From: Aliishimia sp039978895
GTDB taxonomy: Bacteria > Pseudomonadota > Alphaproteobacteria > Rhodobacterales > Rhodobacteraceae
Direction of reading: 5' to 3'
DNA: 64,000 bases
Assembly (NCBI GenBank): GCA_039978895.1
Contig: JBDWAL010000064.1
Span: 25,624-89,623, forward strand
Shown here: positions 1 through 6,284 of the stretch, piece after piece
Numbering within the stretch: position 1 is the stretch's first letter
Layout of the letters: each line of letters starts with the position of its first letter
Notes under the pieces: generated by a model
The model's database searches: none
The model's input: only the letters and a program-made list of their open reading frames with translations
Told to the model about the DNA's origin: nothing
Position numbers and translations under genes: made by a program

Positions 1-175
1 CCCCAAAGGTATCCAGCAAAAGCAGGTCTTGGGATTTCAAACCGATCGCTGCTGCAACCTTTTTCACCGCAACGATTGCTCGTGTTTTGGGTATACTTAA
101 TTGTTCGCCGGCATCTGCGAACCGTTCGGCTTGCAGAAGTTCCGGCGTCGGCTTGCGCCAACCTGTATGTTTCAT
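1..175 (-). CDS. repC: RepC-like plasmid replication initiator, N-terminal fragment
   Basis: The first 58 residues of a minus-strand gene are visible, starting MKHTGWRKPTPELL, and the rest lies outside the window. The start is set by an AGGAGG Shine-Dalgarno at 187-192, 11 bases ahead of the ATG at 175. Position directly downstream of parA/parB-type genes on the same strand, with an antisense RNA gene in the gap, is the repA-repB-repC arrangement of alphaproteobacterial plasmids, in which RepC initiates replication. The visible stretch (a Lys-Thr-Arg then a helical segment ending in LLLLDTFG) fits the helical start of RepC proteins, but it is too short for a firm family call. A different type of plasmid initiator remains possible. 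Confidence 0.6.
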   Translation of the reverse strand, partial: MKHTGWRKPTPELLQAERFADAGEQLSIPKTRAIVAVKKVAAAIGLKSQDLLLLDTFG

Positions 176-240
176 GTGATGTGTTGCCTCCTATGCTCGA
201 TGGAAGACAAAAGAATTTCGTTCACCGAATCGGTGTTTCG

Positions 241-269
241 TTGACAACGATTTGCGAGGAGTGCTATCT
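241..269 (+). promoter_or_regulatory. Sigma70-type promoter of the antisense RNA
   Basis: A perfect -35 hexamer TTGACA (241-246) is spaced 17 bases from CTATCT (264-269). It points away from repC and toward the terminator hairpin near 291-328. Confidence 0.65.
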
Positions 270-275
270 ATCAGT

Positions 276-330
276 TGCAACACAGATAGAACGGCTCTCT
301 TACCGCAAGGTGGAGGGCTTTTCTTTTGCC
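276..330 (+). ncRNA. Counter-transcribed RNA of the repABC type between repB and repC
   Basis: On the plus strand, antisense to the repB-repC leader, there is a strong promoter: TTGACA at 241-246, a 17-base spacer and CTATCT at 264-269. About 20-50 bases downstream lies a GC-rich hairpin (arms around 291-300 and 305-313, GCAA loop, one bulge) followed by TTTTCTTTT, typical of a Rho-independent terminator. A short RNA of about 50 nt is predicted. In repABC plasmids an antisense RNA at exactly this place inhibits repC expression and causes incompatibility. Ends are estimated from the promoter and terminator. Confidence 0.7.
291..328 (+). terminator. Terminator of the antisense RNA
   Basis: The arms CTCTCTTACC and GGTGGAGGG pair around a GCAA tetraloop with one bulged base and two or three G-U pairs, and are followed by a T-rich run ending at 328. 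It ends the short plus-strand RNA described above. Confidence 0.6.
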
Positions 331-406
331 TTTAACTCACATTTTGTATGATCCTATTTTTGCCTCATTGCAGATCAAAGACTGTCGCTCATGCGACACC
401 TGCTTC

Positions 407-1447
407 TTACTTTGATCCATGTTGTTCTAAATATTCCGCGATAACGTCACCCAAGCCAGTCAGGACGTCCTTGTCCAGCACAAGCCCAGTGGCGGCGATG
501 GACAAGCGCCCTCCCTGCCCCGTCAAGCTCATCTTTCGCGTTCCAACTTTGCGTTGCACAGTGAGCTTTTTCGGCTTTGCAGTTTTCTTTTTCGTCGTGC
601 TTTCCGCCTTGTTCGAAACCTCGTTGAGCACTTTCTCTAGGTCCCGGTGACTTAGCTCGTAGACATTTTTGCACACGTGCAAAATTTTCTCTTTCGCGGC
701 AAAAACCGCGCGGCCTCTCGATACAGCGCTGTTGTGAATCCCAACCCTTTGTGAAAACTCTGTTGCCGAAAGTTTCCCGCCTTGTGCCACGCTTTGAAGC
801 TGCTCAAACATTTCGCCAATCGAAACCAATCGCTCAAAAGCACTGAGGTTTTCACGCTCTTCGTTCTCACGAAACCGCATGAACAACATCTCGAACTGTT
901 CTTCCTCCGAACCTCGTTGAGATTGTGGGACAAGCACCGCACGTACCGGCTGACCGAGGCTTTGCAAAATCGCATGGCGACGACGCCCAACAATCAAATG
1001 AAACGCAACACCTTCGACATTCTCAGGTGCGCGCGTATCAGGACGCCATTCAGGGTCAGCGGGCCATACATGGATTGGAGTATCCTGCCCATTTTTAGAA
1101 ATACTCTCTTTAAGAGCCCTGAAAGCCGCTTGATCACGCCAATCTTCCCGACGATCTGTACCAATCACGTCGACGATTTGCGAAGGGTCAATACGCAGTT
1201 CGTGGCGCCCCGATAGAATGCGATCCACGATCTGCGCGCGCTCTGTCTGCAAGATTTGCTCTGCGTCAGATAAGGCACCAGCTTTCCATGCGCTGCCAGC
1301 ACCGCCTAGACGCGGCCTTACCCCAGCGCCATGTGGTCCAGGACCATCCGCATTCAGATCCTCTGAAGCTCCTGCTCTCGTATCTGTCGTGTTCTCTTCA
1401 ATTGTCTTCTTCTTGAGGACCGAACTGCTCAGCGTTCTCTTCATCAA
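407..1447 (-). CDS. repB: ParB-family partition protein RepB
   Basis: A 346-residue ParB-like centromere-binding protein. The ParB/Sulfiredoxin-type core lies around residues 80-175 and contains GRRRHAIL, and is followed by a helix-turn-helix region around residues 200-245 (LSATEFSQRVGIHNSAVSR). The tail is Lys-rich with a probable dimerisation segment. The start overlaps the repA stop by 4 bases (ATGA), so the two are translationally coupled. It would bind the parS palindromes at 665-685 and 2955-2974 and cooperate with RepA in plasmid segregation. One of these candidate sites lies inside this gene. Confidence 0.88.
   Translation of the reverse strand: MMKRTLSSSVLKKKTIEENTTDTRAGASEDLNADGPGPHGAGVRPRLGGAGSAWKAGALSDAEQILQTERAQIVDRILSGRHELRIDPSQIVDVIGTDRREDWRDQAAFRALKESISKNGQDTPIHVWPADPEWRPDTRAPENVEGVAFHLIVGRRRHAILQSLGQPVRAVLVPQSQRGSEEEQFEMLFMRFRENEERENLSAFERLVSIGEMFEQLQSVAQGGKLSATEFSQRVGIHNSAVSRGRAVFAAKEKILHVCKNVYELSHRDLEKVLNEVSNKAESTTKKKTAKPKKLTVQRKVGTRKMSLTGQGGRLSIAATGLVLDKDVLTGLGDVIAEYLEQHGSK
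665..685. promoter_or_regulatory. parS-like palindrome inside repB
   Basis: The stretch TTTTGCACACGTGCAAAA (667-684) is a near-perfect palindrome with only the two central bases unpaired. It matches the perfect palindrome at 2955-2974 upstream of repA with the consensus TTTTGCACRCGTGCAAAA. Two copies of one long palindrome in a par locus is the usual appearance of a ParB-binding centromere. Confidence 0.7.
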
Positions 1448-2796
1448 CTCTCCTCCTCAAAGTCATAGAAATCTTGCATCCAAGCATCCGCATAACCACG
1501 CTCGAGTCCGGGCCATAAACGCCCAACAATCGCATCGTTCACGGCATCGGCGTTTTCGATGAACCGATTGATGCCTTTCCTCTTGCCGGGCGTATCCGGC
1601 TCGTATTCATACACCGATTGGTACACATCCGAGGCGTTGGAAATCGCATCCGAGCGTAAGTAAAAGACCGGAAGCACCTCGTCTGGGCAATTCTCGAGCA
1701 GGTTTCCAACCTGCGTAAGGTCCTGTTCATTCGTTCGCTGAACAATTGTCGGCAACAGCATATGCGCGGCCCCACCCATGTCGATACGATCGGTCGCAAA
1801 AATATGGCGTAGCATCGTCAGCAAGCCCGTTACAAAGGTCGACAATGTCGCAATATCGAACCCCTTCATTGTCTGCGGGATGATCAGCGAAGTCGACGCC
1901 ATGACATTGTTTAACTGGAACAACGTCAGAGCAGGCTGATAGTCAATTATTATGCAGTCTAACGTCTCGCTTAGAGCCGCATCCAATTTTGCGGGATCGA
2001 CTCTATTATTGCTCACCAGCTCCTGAGGGCGCGTGACCGGGGGATGGCCGTCTTTCCAGCGGTCAATCGAGTCCCGCAGGAACCGATAAAAGCGTTTCTC
2101 GGGAGTTCCCGCGCGCAAAAGGCGCGCTATCTGAATTTCGCCCTCAGACGTTTCGCCATGCGCCGGCACCATCCGAATTCCTGGCCAGGACGTCCGCTTG
2201 AAAAATCCATCCAGTGTTTCAGCGTCATAATCCGTGTAGGGGACTGCTTCATCCGTCTGAAACAACCCCGCGAAATCCACCATGGTTGGCGTTTCGGAAT
2301 CCGGCAGTGTTGGCATCTCTTCACCGCCAACAAAATACAGCGTTATGGTGCTCTGCGGGTCCGCGTCCATGACCCCAACGCGCATCCCATAGTTTAGGCT
2401 CAAGTATTGGGCGAAATGAGCGGCACTCAATGATTTGGCCGTGCCGCCTTTTTGGCTGGCAAAAGAGATGACTGGCAGCGGATCATCTGCCTTGCGCCAT
2501 GCCAGAAAATGCTCTGGCTTCTTGGCAGAGGCTGCCATCAGCGCGCGGATATGCATCAACTCGGTCAGGGTAAAAACGCGTTCACGCCCGATACGTTTGC
2601 CATCGGGAAAATCATCATTGTCTTTGGCAAATTTCGTAAGATGTTGATGACTTATATTGAGCAAACGCGCGCATTGACGCATAGACCATGAACGCTTGAT
2701 CCGCTCGCGCATCGTAAGCTCTTTGTTCACCGAGACCATCGTTCGGCCAAGGCCGCGCTCAAGCTCTTGTAGGAATTGTTCTATGCTGCCGCCCAT
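1444..2796 (-). CDS. repA: ParA-family partition ATPase RepA
   Basis: A 450-residue ParA ATPase. An N-terminal DNA-binding region (about residues 35-90, with SMRQCARLLNISHQHLTKF as a helix-turn-helix) precedes the ATPase domain. The deviant Walker A is KGGTAKS (about residue 117) and the Walker B is CIIIDYQPAL. Presence of an N-terminal HTH marks it as a ParA that also autorepresses its operon. The N-terminus does not look like the canonical rhizobial RepA (no FPP-type segment recognised), so this is a divergent RepABC-like module. It is first in the repA-repB-repC series and is followed by an ATGA overlap. Confidence 0.88.
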   Translation of the reverse strand: MGGSIEQFLQELERGLGRTMVSVNKELTMRERIKRSWSMRQCARLLNISHQHLTKFAKDNDDFPDGKRIGRERVFTLTELMHIRALMAASAKKPEHFLAWRKADDPLPVISFASQKGGTAKSLSAAHFAQYLSLNYGMRVGVMDADPQSTITLYFVGGEEMPTLPDSETPTMVDFAGLFQTDEAVPYTDYDAETLDGFFKRTSWPGIRMVPAHGETSEGEIQIARLLRAGTPEKRFYRFLRDSIDRWKDGHPPVTRPQELVSNNRVDPAKLDAALSETLDCIIIDYQPALTLFQLNNVMASTSLIIPQTMKGFDIATLSTFVTGLLTMLRHIFATDRIDMGGAAHMLLPTIVQRTNEQDLTQVGNLLENCPDEVLPVFYLRSDAISNASDVYQSVYEYEPDTPGKRKGINRFIENADAVNDAIVGRLWPGLERGYADAWMQDFYDFEEES

Positions 2797-3154
2797 ACCG
2801 CTATCCTCTTTCGATTCTCTTCCGGAACCGATTTAGGGGTTAATAGCACGGTTTCGGGTGATTTGTATAGATACTGTACGCATATCCACTGATGTACGCA
2901 CAATATAGGCCAATCAGACAAAAATACAGAACCGCAGCATAGAGCTTCATACAATTTTTGCACGCGTGCAAAAACGTGCAATTCGCCAATCCGCGCGCCA
3001 TATCAAATGCTAAGCAGGGCAGGGGAGGGCTTAGACCAAAAATACCTCGCCAAAACTTAAACACCAGCGAGCCGGGAAGCCGGGCAAGGCACCTTGCGCA
3101 GTGGCACACGCAAGCATCCCGCGCCAGAGGGTCAGCACAAATGTAGCCGCCAAA
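2797..3154. other. Intergenic region upstream of repA
   Basis: No convincing gene. It should hold the minus-strand repA promoter and contains the palindrome at 2955-2974. Short open frames in this stretch show no recognisable protein features. Confidence 0.6.
2955..2974. promoter_or_regulatory. parS-like perfect palindrome upstream of repA
   Basis: TTTTTGCACGCGTGCAAAAA is a perfect 20-bp palindrome about 160 bases upstream of the repA start. A second near-identical copy lies inside repB at 665-685. It is probably the plasmid centromere bound by RepB and may double as a repA operator. Confidence 0.75.
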
Positions 3155-3155
3155 T

Positions 3156-3184
3156 AAAAAAAGGCGCAGCCGAAGCCGCGCCCA
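3156..3184 (-). terminator. Rho-independent terminator of the puc operon
   Basis: Read on the minus strand, the arms GGCGCGGC and GCTGCGCC around a TTCG loop are followed by seven T residues. It sits about 30 bases after the last gene of the puc operon. Confidence 0.85.
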
Positions 3185-3213
3185 TCTAAAATTTATTCGG
3201 TAGGTTGATCCGA

Positions 3214-3894
3214 TTACTCGGAACTGATTGTTGCCCATCCAAACCGGCGCGACAGTGGATGATCACCACCCCGGATGACCGAACTGCGGCGCGGTTTGTT
3301 GGTGATCAAAGGCATCGGCCAAAACGCCCTGGACATATGCCGCCCGCCAGAAATCACAGAGGACGCGCTTCGCTTTTCTTTCAGCAACGGCATGGGCCAA
3401 AACGCCCGCGACATTCGACGCCCGCCATCCCGCATCGCAGATCTTTTGGTGCGCGATGGTTGCAACATCCGCATTCCAAACGCACCGGTGACCGGGCCGC
3501 GATCGGTTATCGCGCCAAACAGTGTTAAAAACCGGGGGTGGTCTTTCATGACGCTGCTAGACGTCTCTAACGGCGTTTTAACATAGCTTTCTTCGTCCAG
3601 CGCGCCCATGTCGATGGTTTCGACCTCATCGAGCATCTCGCGCGCTATGCGTGCCGCCTTTAGCGGCTTGAAGGTCGCGTTGATCAACAGAACGGCGCTG
3701 CCTTTTTCCTTATGCTTGGCATAGGCTTTGGCGGTATCACCTGCCACGCCAGCATCCACTAACTTGGCCTGCGCACTAGTGCCCCGTGGAAGCACTTGCA
3801 TTGCATTGCGTGGAAACCCACGAAGCTGCATCTTGTTCATCTGCGCGCGCGCCGCATCTACAGAGCTAAAAAGTCGTGTGATTACCTGAGTCAT
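3214..3894 (-). CDS. Uncharacterised puc-operon protein with 26-residue C-terminal repeats
   Basis: A 226-residue soluble-looking protein whose start overlaps the pucC stop by 4 bases. Residues 1-90 resemble small stress-protein-like domains of the YflT type (VITRLFSSVDAARAQMN, then a GVAGDTAKAYAKHKEKGSAVL segment), by pattern only. Residues 149-226 contain three tandem units of exactly 26 residues: MSRAFWPMPL at 161 and 187, and a degenerate PLSRRFGWAT at 213, each preceded by a Lys/Arg-Arg-Ser and Gly-Gly-containing linker. The position after pucBAC is where other species carry LH2 accessory genes such as pucD/pucE, but I see no basis to equate them. A role in LH2 assembly or stability is inference. 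Confidence 0.8.
   Translation of the reverse strand: MTQVITRLFSSVDAARAQMNKMQLRGFPRNAMQVLPRGTSAQAKLVDAGVAGDTAKAYAKHKEKGSAVLLINATFKPLKAARIAREMLDEVETIDMGALDEESYVKTPLETSSSVMKDHPRFLTLFGAITDRGPVTGAFGMRMLQPSRTKRSAMRDGGRRMSRAFWPMPLLKEKRSASSVISGGRHMSRAFWPMPLITNKPRRSSVIRGGDHPLSRRFGWATISSE
3259..3414 (-). repeat. Two 78-bp tandem repeats encoding 26-residue units
   Basis: The segments 3337-3414 and 3259-3336 encode successive copies of a unit beginning MSRAFWPMPL. A shared GGCCAAAACGCCC core is visible at DNA level near 3313 and 3394. A third, degenerate partial unit follows at 3217-3258. Confidence 0.8.
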
Positions 3895-5333
3895 GAAACC
3901 TCCAAGGGATTGGGTCGTTTATCTGTCAAAAGTACAGCCTTGCGGCCAGATGGGTCGGATGTCGCGAGCGACCGCGCCAGCAAGAAGGCGGCGATGAGAA
4001 AGGCTATTTCGATTATGAACACTACATTGTAGGGCGTTTGCGGTTGCAGTCCACTTAAGCTCTCGAGGCCAAGCAGCACATCACGCGTAACACCCGCCAA
4101 CGCGACGCCAAATCCGGCGCAAGTGGCTTGCACAGCCCCCCATGCGCCCAGCGACAGGCCGATCTGATCGGATGGGGCGGCACGAATGGCCGCAGTCAGG
4201 GTGGCATGGCCAAACAATCCGGCGCCAAGGCCGGTTAGGAAAACACCAGTGAGGAACAATGGTATTCCCATGAAAACGGCCGATAAGACGATTGCCAGAA
4301 AGCCGGGCACACCAAGTGCAGCGCCAAGCCGCCCGAGAGTCGCGGGTATGCCGCCTTGACCCAACGTGTAAGATGCGAACCCAAAGCCAACCAACGTGCC
4401 AAAGGCAAATAATGCGGTCAATTGGGTGGTTTGCCCAACGCTGAGACCAAGCGCCTGCGCCCCGTAGGGTTCCAGAAGGACATCTGCCATCCCAAACCCA
4501 AACGTGCCCAGCCCAATGACCGCCAACAGGCGGATCATGCCAGGGCGTGCAATCAATTGCGACCAAGCCTGTTTAAACGTCGGGTGCTGGGCAATCTGCA
4601 TCTGTTGTGCACGCGCTCTGTTGCGGGCCTCTTGTTTCCAAATGGCAAACAGGTTCAAGCCAACGGTTAGAACCGCAGTGCCCTGAATGACTTGGATCAA
4701 TCGGCCGGGTGTATAGTTCGCCAATAGCGCACCATAGATCAGCGCGCTCGCGGCCATACCCAACAGCAGCATAACATACATCAATCCAACGACTTTGGGA
4801 TGGTCCTCTTCGGGCACCAGATCAGTTGCCAGCGCAAGTCCGGTTGTTTGGACCATATGCGCGCCCGCACCGACCAATAAAAACGCGAGGGCGGCAGACG
4901 ACAGGCCAATCCAGCGTGGGGCATCTACAGCCTCGCCATATCCGGACAACACAAGCAGCGCGAATGGCATGATGGCAAAGCCGCCAAATTGATAAAGTGT
5001 CCCTTTCCAGATGAACGGCACGCGCCGCCATCCCAGAGCCGAGACAAACGTGTCGGATTTGTACCCAATCAGCATACGCAAAGGCGCAAATAGCAACGGC
5101 AGCGCGAGCATGCCTGCCACAAGGGTTGCCGGAACACTGAGTTCGACGATCATAACCCGATTTAAAGTGCCAACCAACAGCACCAATGCCATGCCAACGG
5201 TCACTTGGAACAAAGACAGCCGCAAAAGGCGCGATAGAGGAACTTCTGCACTCGCAACATCTGCAAACGGCAAGTAGCGTGGCGCGATGTTAGCCAGCTT
5301 TTGCACTGAAAAGTTGCGGAAGTTGAAGCGCAT
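3891..5333 (-). CDS. pucC: LH2 assembly protein PucC
   Basis: A 480-residue polytopic membrane protein of the PucC/BCD transporter family (MFS-like, about 12 helices). The family N-terminus is clear: YLPFADVASAEVPLSRLLRL, then GTLNRVMIVELSVPA and the GYKSDTFVSALGWRRVPF loop. PucC family members are needed for assembly of light-harvesting complex 2 and are thought to handle bacteriochlorophyll delivery. It lies 90 bases after pucA, with a hairpin between them, and overlaps the following repeat protein by 4 bases. LhaA (43324-44751) and the ORF428-type protein (31617-32903) are paralogues in the same cluster. Confidence 0.95.
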   Translation of the reverse strand: MRFNFRNFSVQKLANIAPRYLPFADVASAEVPLSRLLRLSLFQVTVGMALVLLVGTLNRVMIVELSVPATLVAGMLALPLLFAPLRMLIGYKSDTFVSALGWRRVPFIWKGTLYQFGGFAIMPFALLVLSGYGEAVDAPRWIGLSSAALAFLLVGAGAHMVQTTGLALATDLVPEEDHPKVVGLMYVMLLLGMAASALIYGALLANYTPGRLIQVIQGTAVLTVGLNLFAIWKQEARNRARAQQMQIAQHPTFKQAWSQLIARPGMIRLLAVIGLGTFGFGMADVLLEPYGAQALGLSVGQTTQLTALFAFGTLVGFGFASYTLGQGGIPATLGRLGAALGVPGFLAIVLSAVFMGIPLFLTGVFLTGLGAGLFGHATLTAAIRAAPSDQIGLSLGAWGAVQATCAGFGVALAGVTRDVLLGLESLSGLQPQTPYNVVFIIEIAFLIAAFLLARSLATSDPSGRKAVLLTDKRPNPLEVS

Positions 5334-5388
5334 CGTTGCAATTACCCGGTAAGGACGGCAGCCATCCCTGCTGTGAGGTGGTTAAAGG

Positions 5389-5421
5389 AAATGTCCGCAC
5401 ACCTAAGGCCTACGGACATTT
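5389..5421 (-). promoter_or_regulatory. Intercistronic hairpin between pucA and pucC
   Basis: Perfect 9-bp arms AAATGTCCG / CGGACATTT enclose a 15-base loop directly after the pucA stop codon, with no U-run. Such hairpins protect the upstream pucBA segment from 3' decay and lower pucC output. Role inferred from position. Confidence 0.65.
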
Positions 5422-5423
5422 GT

Positions 5424-5768
5424 TTATTTTGATGGGGCCACGATCTTCGTGTCCGCCAAAGCAAGCTCATCGTCGGGTTGTAAAATCGCCCGTGCGGTTG
5501 TGCCATCAGGCATCACCACAGTCACTTCGCGACCCAATTCTGTGTCACGCACGTAACTTGCTTTTGCAACGTTCGTATCCTCATCCGTTAGGATTGCAGA
5601 CACTTTGTCACCTGCGCCAAGCTCTTGACCTGACAGAAAATCTGCCACCCAAGATGTGTTGCTTAGGACGGCCACGTGAACCGCGAAAGACCCAACCGCA
5701 ACCGCGCCCAGGAAGATCGGAACACCAACAGCAGGCGAAACAACAAGCCACATTTTTGCATTGTTCAT
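5424..5768 (-). CDS. pucA: LH2 alpha polypeptide with C-terminal extension
   Basis: A 114-residue light-harvesting 2 alpha chain. The family core occupies residues 1-54: MNNAKMWLVVSPAVGVP, one membrane helix, His31 as the B850 bacteriochlorophyll ligand, and Trp40. Aligned on His31 to Rhodoblastus acidophilus LH2, residues 44-45 are Phe-Leu, as in the blue-shifted LH3 (B800-820), instead of Tyr-Trp. Residues 55-114 form a long acidic hydrophilic tail absent from typical 54-60-residue alpha chains; extended PucA proteins are known from some marine Rhodobacteraceae. It lies 12 bases after pucB. Confidence 0.92.
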   Translation of the reverse strand: MNNAKMWLVVSPAVGVPIFLGAVAVGSFAVHVAVLSNTSWVADFLSGQELGAGDKVSAILTDEDTNVAKASYVRDTELGREVTVVMPDGTTARAILQPDDELALADTKIVAPSK

Positions 5769-5780
5769 CTTGTCACTCCC

Positions 5781-5936
5781 TTACCCAAGCCACGGTGTAG
5801 CCACCGCCACAAGTACGTGTGCCAACAGCGCAATAGCGCCAAAGACACGTGTGCCATCGATCAGATAGCTGTGGACCTCTTCGGCCTCACGTAAGTTCAA
5901 ACCTGTCGGCCAAACTTTGTCTGGATCATCGGACAT
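5781..5936 (-). CDS. pucB: LH2 beta polypeptide
   Basis: A 51-residue LH2 beta chain reading MSDDPDKVWPTGLNLREAEE at the start and ending VATPWLG. It has the beta signature: His22 in the N-terminal amphipathic part, the core ligand His40 (ALLAHVLVAVATPW) and a C-terminal Pro-Trp. The start at 5936 is preceded by a GGAGAA Shine-Dalgarno. It is first gene of pucBAC, downstream of two tandem PpsR boxes at 6053-6095. Confidence 0.93.
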   Translation of the reverse strand: MSDDPDKVWPTGLNLREAEEVHSYLIDGTRVFGAIALLAHVLVAVATPWLG

Positions 5937-6052
5937 CCAACTTCTCCTTTAGTTAAGATGGTCAGAACGAAATGACCCACAAATCCAGAAGAAAGCGACC
6001 CATCCCGAAAAACACGACAAAACCTAGATGGCTCTTGCCGATGATTTCAGTA

Positions 6053-6070
6053 TGTCATGTTTTTAGTACA
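6053..6070. promoter_or_regulatory. PpsR/CrtJ box 1 of the puc promoter
   Basis: TGTCATGTTTTTAGTACA is an exact TGT-N12-ACA match about 120 bases upstream of pucB, with a second box 7 bases away. Confidence 0.85.
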
Positions 6071-6077
6071 TATCAAG

Positions 6078-6095
6078 TGTACCGAATGGAATACA
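6078..6095. promoter_or_regulatory. PpsR/CrtJ box 2 of the puc promoter
   Basis: TGTACCGAATGGAATACA is an exact TGT-N12-ACA match. The 7-base spacing from box 1 matches the close tandem arrangement bound cooperatively by PpsR tetramers at classical puc and bch promoters. Confidence 0.85.
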
Positions 6096-6284
6096 GTATA
6101 ACTACGCCGTGGATATGCGTATTGCGTCGGCGCAAACCCAACTCAACCCTTTGTAAAATAGTTGCAAAAGCCGATCTTCAAGACTTCGCCGTCGTACACA
6201 GTTAAAACGGGTCCCAAAGCGAATTTGGATCGCTTTAGGGGCACGAATGAAGAGAATCTGCTGAATTTTGTAGTTTAGTGGGAC

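Larger units (their letters stand above)
5937..6284. other. puc promoter region
   Basis: A stretch of about 350 bases without a gene. It holds the two PpsR boxes (6053-6095) and a small hairpin (AAAGCGA 6216-6222 / TCGCTTT 6230-6236) that may end the DUF3422 gene transcript, although no clear U-run follows. Confidence 0.6.

Noticed and set aside
1..2796. A DnaA-like replicon type, known for some photosynthesis plasmids.
   Set aside because: The gene order, the antisense RNA between repB and repC, and the RepC-like N-terminus fit a RepABC-type module better. The initiator is truncated, so this is not fully excluded.
3259..3414. Tandem 78-bp repeats considered as a CRISPR or iteron array.
   Set aside because: The repeats are in frame, encode 26-residue protein units, have no unique spacers, and the third unit is degenerate. 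They are coding repeats.
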